Source of the DNA: Pirellulales bacterium
GTDB taxonomy: Bacteria; Planctomycetota; Planctomycetia; Pirellulales; JAEUIK01
Length of the DNA stretch: 64,000 nt
Assembly: GCA_019694435.1 (NCBI GenBank)
Contig: JAIBBZ010000009.1
Location: 111,475 to 175,474 of the forward strand
Direction of reading: 5' to 3'
The notes beneath the pieces were generated by a model. It made no database searches. It was not told where the DNA came from and was given only the letters and a program-made list of their open reading frames with translations. Below are positions 60,904-64,000 of this stretch, one piece after another; within the stretch, counting starts at the first letter, position 1, and every line of letters begins with the position of its first letter. Both the position numbers and the translations under genes were made by a program.

Positions 60904-63785
60904 GTGGGGCCAAGCAAGGCGTTAGTTGGCTGCTGGGCTGCGCCGTAGCGTTGCTCTGCCCAGCGGTTTTGCCGGCGGGCCCGCTAACACCGGATGAAGA
61001 GCGGGCGACGTTCGAACTGGCCGACCCGACGCTGGCGATCGACCTGGTGGCCGCGGAGCCGGACGTCGACAGCCCTGTGGCCATCTGCTGGGACGCGCGG
61101 GGCCGAATGTTCGTGGCCGAAATGCGCGATTACCCGCTGGGGCCGGCGGCCGGTCGCATTCGCCGGCTCGCCGATCGCGATGGCGATGGTCGCTACGAAG
61201 ACGCCGGCGTGTTCGCCGAGGGCCTCGCCTTTCCCAACGGCTTGCTGGCCGTGCAAGACGGTCTGCTCGTGACGGCGGCTCCCGATCTGCTCTGGTTCGC
61301 CGATCGCGACGACGACGGCGTCGCTGAAGAGCGCCGCGTCGTGTTCACCGGGTTCGCCGAGGGCAATCAACAGCTTCGCGCCAACGGGTTGACCTGGGGC
61401 CTGGATAACTGGATTTATGGTGCGAACGGCCGCAGCGACGGTGCCGTGCGCCGCCCCGATCAGCCGCCCGAGGCTGCGCAATCAATTCGCGGACAAGATT
61501 TCCGTTTCCGCATGGACGGCCGCTTCGAGCCGATCGCCGGCCAAAGCCAATTCGGGCAGACGCGCGACGATTGGGGCGAGCGGTTCCTCGCTTGGAATAC
61601 CATCCCGATTCGTCATGCGCTGCTCACCACGGACGACGTTTCACGGAATCCGCGGTTGGCAGCGCGGGCCATCCGCAACCTGGCCGATCCGAACGACAAT
61701 GGCCAGGTGTTTCCCCGTGCCCCGCGGCCGACGCAATTCAATCGCGAATCAGCGCTGTTTTACAACGCCTTGTGCGGGCTGTACGTCTACCGCGGCGATG
61801 CTTTGCCGTCCGGCTATCGCGGCAATGCGTTTGTCGGCGAATCGCTGAGCAGCCTGGTGCACCGGCGCGTGCTCGAGCCACAAGGGCCCAGCTTCGTGTC
61901 GCGGCGCAGTGAAGCGGGGCGCGAATTCCTGGCAGCGCGGGACGGCTGGTTCCACCCGGTCTTTTTTGCCACAGGGCCCGACGGCGCGTTGTACGTAGTG
62001 GACTTCTATCGGCGATTTGTCGAACACCCGCAGTTTGTGCCGGCCGATCAGCGCGACTCGGTCGAATGGCGCGAGGGCGCGCCGCACGGCCGCATTTGGC
62101 GAATTCGCCCGCGCCAGGACTGGCAGCCGCGCCCGCCTGAACGCCTCGACGAGCTATCGGAGGACGATCTGATCGCGCGGCTGGGGCACGCTAACGGCTG
62201 GCAGCGCGACACGGCGCAACGCCTGCTGGTCGAGCGTCGGGCCGCGCCGGGCGGCGCCAAACTGCTCGCGGTGGTCAAGCACGGTTCGCCCCTGGCCGCA
62301 GCACATGCGATCGCCGTACTTGCTGCCGACGGGCCGTTGCCGGGCGCAGCCCTCGAACTTGTCGCCGCGCGCAAGGAGCCGCGATTGAGTCTGGTGACGT
62401 TGCGACAGGTCGCGCCGCGGCTCGACGCAGAGATCCCGTTGCTCGACTGGGTCGCGCGCATCGCCGATCACGCCGACGTGCCCCTGCAGTTCGGCATCGT
62501 GCATACTTTGGCGGACGTCGACGCGCCGCGCGCGACGGAGCTGCTGGCAGATTGCTTGATGCGCTGGAGCGACGAGTCGTTGTTGCTGGCTGCCGATTGC
62601 GCCGGTCCGGCCACCGCGCTGCGATTGCTACAACAACTCGATCGCCTGGACGCGCAGCTGTTGAAGACGGCGGCACGGCAAGCCCTCGTACGCACACTCT
62701 GCGCGCAAGCGGCGCGCGCGGGCGACGAGGGGGCGCGATGGTGCCTGTCGCGCGTCGTGGTTGCGGATGCGCCTGGCGAATCACAGCCCGGCGAGGGCGC
62801 GTTCGCGGTCCTGGCAGGCATGGCCGAGGGGTTGGCGATCGAGGGTCGCTCGCTGGCGCAATTGCTGGGGAGCCGATCGGCGGCCATCGCCGTGGCTGCT
62901 GCCGATCGAGCGCTCGATCGGTCAGGTGATCCGGCAACGCGCCGCCTGGCGCTCGACCTGGCCGAACAACTGGGCGACGCGGCTATTGCTCGGCGCTTGT
63001 TGAAGCTGTTGTCGCCGGCAAACGAGGCACCGCTCAGCGCTACGGCCGCGCGCCTGATCGTGGCACGCTGCGATGCGGAACTGGCGGCCGACGTGTTCAA
63101 AGGCTGGACGGCGCACGCCGTGGCCGCGAGGCAGGCCCTGTTACGCAGTGCAGGCGCCTCGCCGGTGTTTACCGCGGCACTCGTCGCGGCACTCGAACAG
63201 CAACAGGTGCTGCCGGCGGAACTTGACCCGGACGAGCGCGCTCGGCTCCTGGCTCTACCCGACCGGGCGCTTGCCCTGCGCGCTCGGGCCCTGTTTGCTT
63301 CGGCAATCGACGCGTCGCGCGAGGAAGCGCTCGAGCGGTATGCCGCAGCCGCGACGTTGGCGGGCGACCCCTTGCGCGGCGGGGCCTTGTTCCGACAGCA
63401 TTGTGCAACCTGCCATACGCTGCTGGGCATCGGTACGCGCGTAGGGCCCGAACTGTCGAGCGTGGCGGCGCGCCCGGCCGACCAGTTGCTCGTCGACCTT
63501 CTGGATCCCAGCCGGCAGCTTTCGCCGGATTTTATGAGCTATCAGGTGATCACCGACGACGGCCGCGCGTTCACGGGGCTCTTGGCGGCCGACACACCGG
63601 CCAGCATTGTCTTGCGCCGCGGCGAGGGCCTCGAAGACACGATTCCCCGCGGCAAGATCGAGACCTTCGAGCGCACCGGCAAATCGCTGATGCCCGAGGG
63701 CCTGGAGCAGCGATTGTCGTTGCAGGACGTGGCCGATTTGTTCGCCCTCTTGGCCGGGCCGCGGCCCGAGTTGGTCAGGCCCTGA
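60900..63785 (+). CDS. Exported PVC-type dehydrogenase with HEAT-like repeats and C-terminal cytochrome c (second copy)
   Basis: A 961-residue paralogue in design of the gene at 52.3-55.3 kb. A signal peptide ends near residue 26 (PAVLPAG). The propeller domain has LAIDLVAAEPDVDSPVAICW, DARGRMFVAEMRDYP and GPDGALYVVDFYRRFVEHP. Helical HEAT-like repeats occupy about residues 420-830. The haem domain has GGALFRQHCATCHTLLG with one CxxCH site, followed by LVDLLDPSRQLSPDF and SLMPEGLEQRLS. The ATG overlaps the stop of the ceramidase-like gene in ATGA, indicating one operon. The electron donor substrate is unknown. Confidence 0.92.
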   Translation: MSGAKQGVSWLLGCAVALLCPAVLPAGPLTPDEERATFELADPTLAIDLVAAEPDVDSPVAICWDARGRMFVAEMRDYPLGPAAGRIRRLADRDGDGRYEDAGVFAEGLAFPNGLLAVQDGLLVTAAPDLLWFADRDDDGVAEERRVVFTGFAEGNQQLRANGLTWGLDNWIYGANGRSDGAVRRPDQPPEAAQSIRGQDFRFRMDGRFEPIAGQSQFGQTRDDWGERFLAWNTIPIRHALLTTDDVSRNPRLAARAIRNLADPNDNGQVFPRAPRPTQFNRESALFYNALCGLYVYRGDALPSGYRGNAFVGESLSSLVHRRVLEPQGPSFVSRRSEAGREFLAARDGWFHPVFFATGPDGALYVVDFYRRFVEHPQFVPADQRDSVEWREGAPHGRIWRIRPRQDWQPRPPERLDELSEDDLIARLGHANGWQRDTAQRLLVERRAAPGGAKLLAVVKHGSPLAAAHAIAVLAADGPLPGAALELVAARKEPRLSLVTLRQVAPRLDAEIPLLDWVARIADHADVPLQFGIVHTLADVDAPRATELLADCLMRWSDESLLLAADCAGPATALRLLQQLDRLDAQLLKTAARQALVRTLCAQAARAGDEGARWCLSRVVVADAPGESQPGEGAFAVLAGMAEGLAIEGRSLAQLLGSRSAAIAVAAADRALDRSGDPATRRLALDLAEQLGDAAIARRLLKLLSPANEAPLSATAARLIVARCDAELAADVFKGWTAHAVAARQALLRSAGASPVFTAALVAALEQQQVLPAELDPDERARLLALPDRALALRARALFASAIDASREEALERYAAAATLAGDPLRGGALFRQHCATCHTLLGIGTRVGPELSSVAARPADQLLVDLLDPSRQLSPDFMSYQVITDDGRAFTGLLAADTPASIVLRRGEGLEDTIPRGKIETFERTGKSLMPEGLEQRLSLQDVADLFALLAGPRPELVRP

Positions 63786-63875
63786 CGCCGGCCAGTTAGC
63801 GAACGACCACCGGCGGGCGTCTCGACGGGCCGAGGATCTGCGATCCGTCTTGGTCAGCCGCAGGCAAGCAAACAA

Positions 63876-63948
63876 TAGCGGCGGTAGGACTTGAACCTAC
63901 GACCTACGGCTTATGAAGCCGCCGCTCTAACCTCTGAGCTACGCCGCC
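63876..63948 (-). tRNA. tRNA-Met (anticodon CAT), elongator type
   Basis: Read on the minus strand: acceptor GGCGGCG pairs with CGCCGCT (G1-T72 wobble), anticodon stem GCGGC/GCCGT with loop TTCATAA, T-arm GTAGG-TTCAAGT-CCTAC, discriminator A. The first base pair and anticodon stem do not fit an initiator tRNA. A tRNA-Ile with modified CAT cannot be excluded. The CCA end is not encoded. Confidence 0.93.
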
Positions 63949-64000
63949 GAACCTATTTGGACTAGCGACTTTACAGCGGCCATGCAGCGTCGACAAGGGG

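Noticed and set aside
1..64000. Search for insertion sequences, integrases, phage genes and defence systems
   Set aside because: No transposase, integrase, restriction or CRISPR-associated gene can be recognised; the genes look like a stable chromosome region.

Overview
The window looks like a stretch of planctomycete chromosome, most likely from the Pirellulales/Lacipirellulaceae side of the phylum. Evidence is its high GC content, a DUF1559 pseudopilin-like protein with an H-X9-DG motif, two very large 'Pirellula/Verrucomicrobium-type' dehydrogenase-cytochrome proteins, PEP-CTERM surface proteins, a giant SdrD-B-repeat exported protein, ceramidase-like proteins, and a tetrahydromethanopterin-linked formyltransferase. 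I see no insertion sequence, phage, CRISPR array or rRNA. Most of the DNA is ordinary, densely packed chromosome.

Layout. 0.3-5.9 kb: the SOS mutagenesis cassette imuA-imuB-dnaE2 behind a candidate promoter/operator. 6.0-7.1 kb: a small membrane protein and a 0.6-kb gene-poor stretch. 7.1-11.7 kb (minus strand): three consecutive exported hydrolases (ceramidase-like, alpha/beta hydrolase, sphingomyelinase-C-like phosphodiesterase). 11.9-14.2 kb (minus): two tandem outer-membrane beta-barrel paralogues. 14.4-16.7 kb (plus): an overlapping C1/cofactor operon (5-formyl-THF cyclo-ligase, ftr, biotin ligase). 16.6-20.5 kb (minus): PAS histidine kinase, single-domain response regulator and an RlmM-like rRNA methyltransferase. 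20.8-27.0 kb (plus): a propeller/dihaem cytochrome, PfpI protein, CYTH protein, citrate synthase and a fucose-isomerase-like protein. 27.3-33.5 kb: a WD40 protein and the 1675-residue SdrD-B surface protein; 33.6-34.8 kb (minus): a C-type-lectin PEP-CTERM protein. 35.1-44.7 kb (minus): a probable six-gene operon addB-addA-cca-membrane protein-unknown-56-residue coiled coil. 45.2-47.8 kb: DUF1559 protein with its own terminator, rhodanese, tRNA-Leu(CAG), thioesterase. 48.0-55.3 kb: penicillin-acylase-type hydrolase, RmlD-like reductase, a second phosphodiesterase-fold protein, and the first dehydrogenase-cytochrome. 55.7-56.5 kb: a PEP-CTERM protein with structured leader and strong terminator. 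56.5-59.4 kb (minus): SDR, lipoprotein, and a sterol-desaturase-type gene split by one in-frame TGA. 59.5-63.8 kb: ceramidase-like protein and second dehydrogenase-cytochrome, start-stop coupled. 63.9 kb: tRNA-Met(CAT).

How the parts may work together. Two loci combine lipid-directed enzymes: the 7-12 kb exported hydrolase cluster, and the 58-61 kb divergon of fatty-acid hydroxylase/sterol desaturase and ceramidase-like protein. A sphingolipid-like substrate is a testable inference, not an established function; one of the two ceramidase-like proteins lacks a residue corresponding to the family's nucleophilic serine. The most informative new observations are a perfectly covarying cysteine pair in the repeats of the giant surface protein, the candidate SOS operator before imuA, the in-frame stop in the sterol-desaturase gene, and the coupling of folate and methanopterin C1 genes. 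All domain calls are from reading the sequence by eye; no database search was run.
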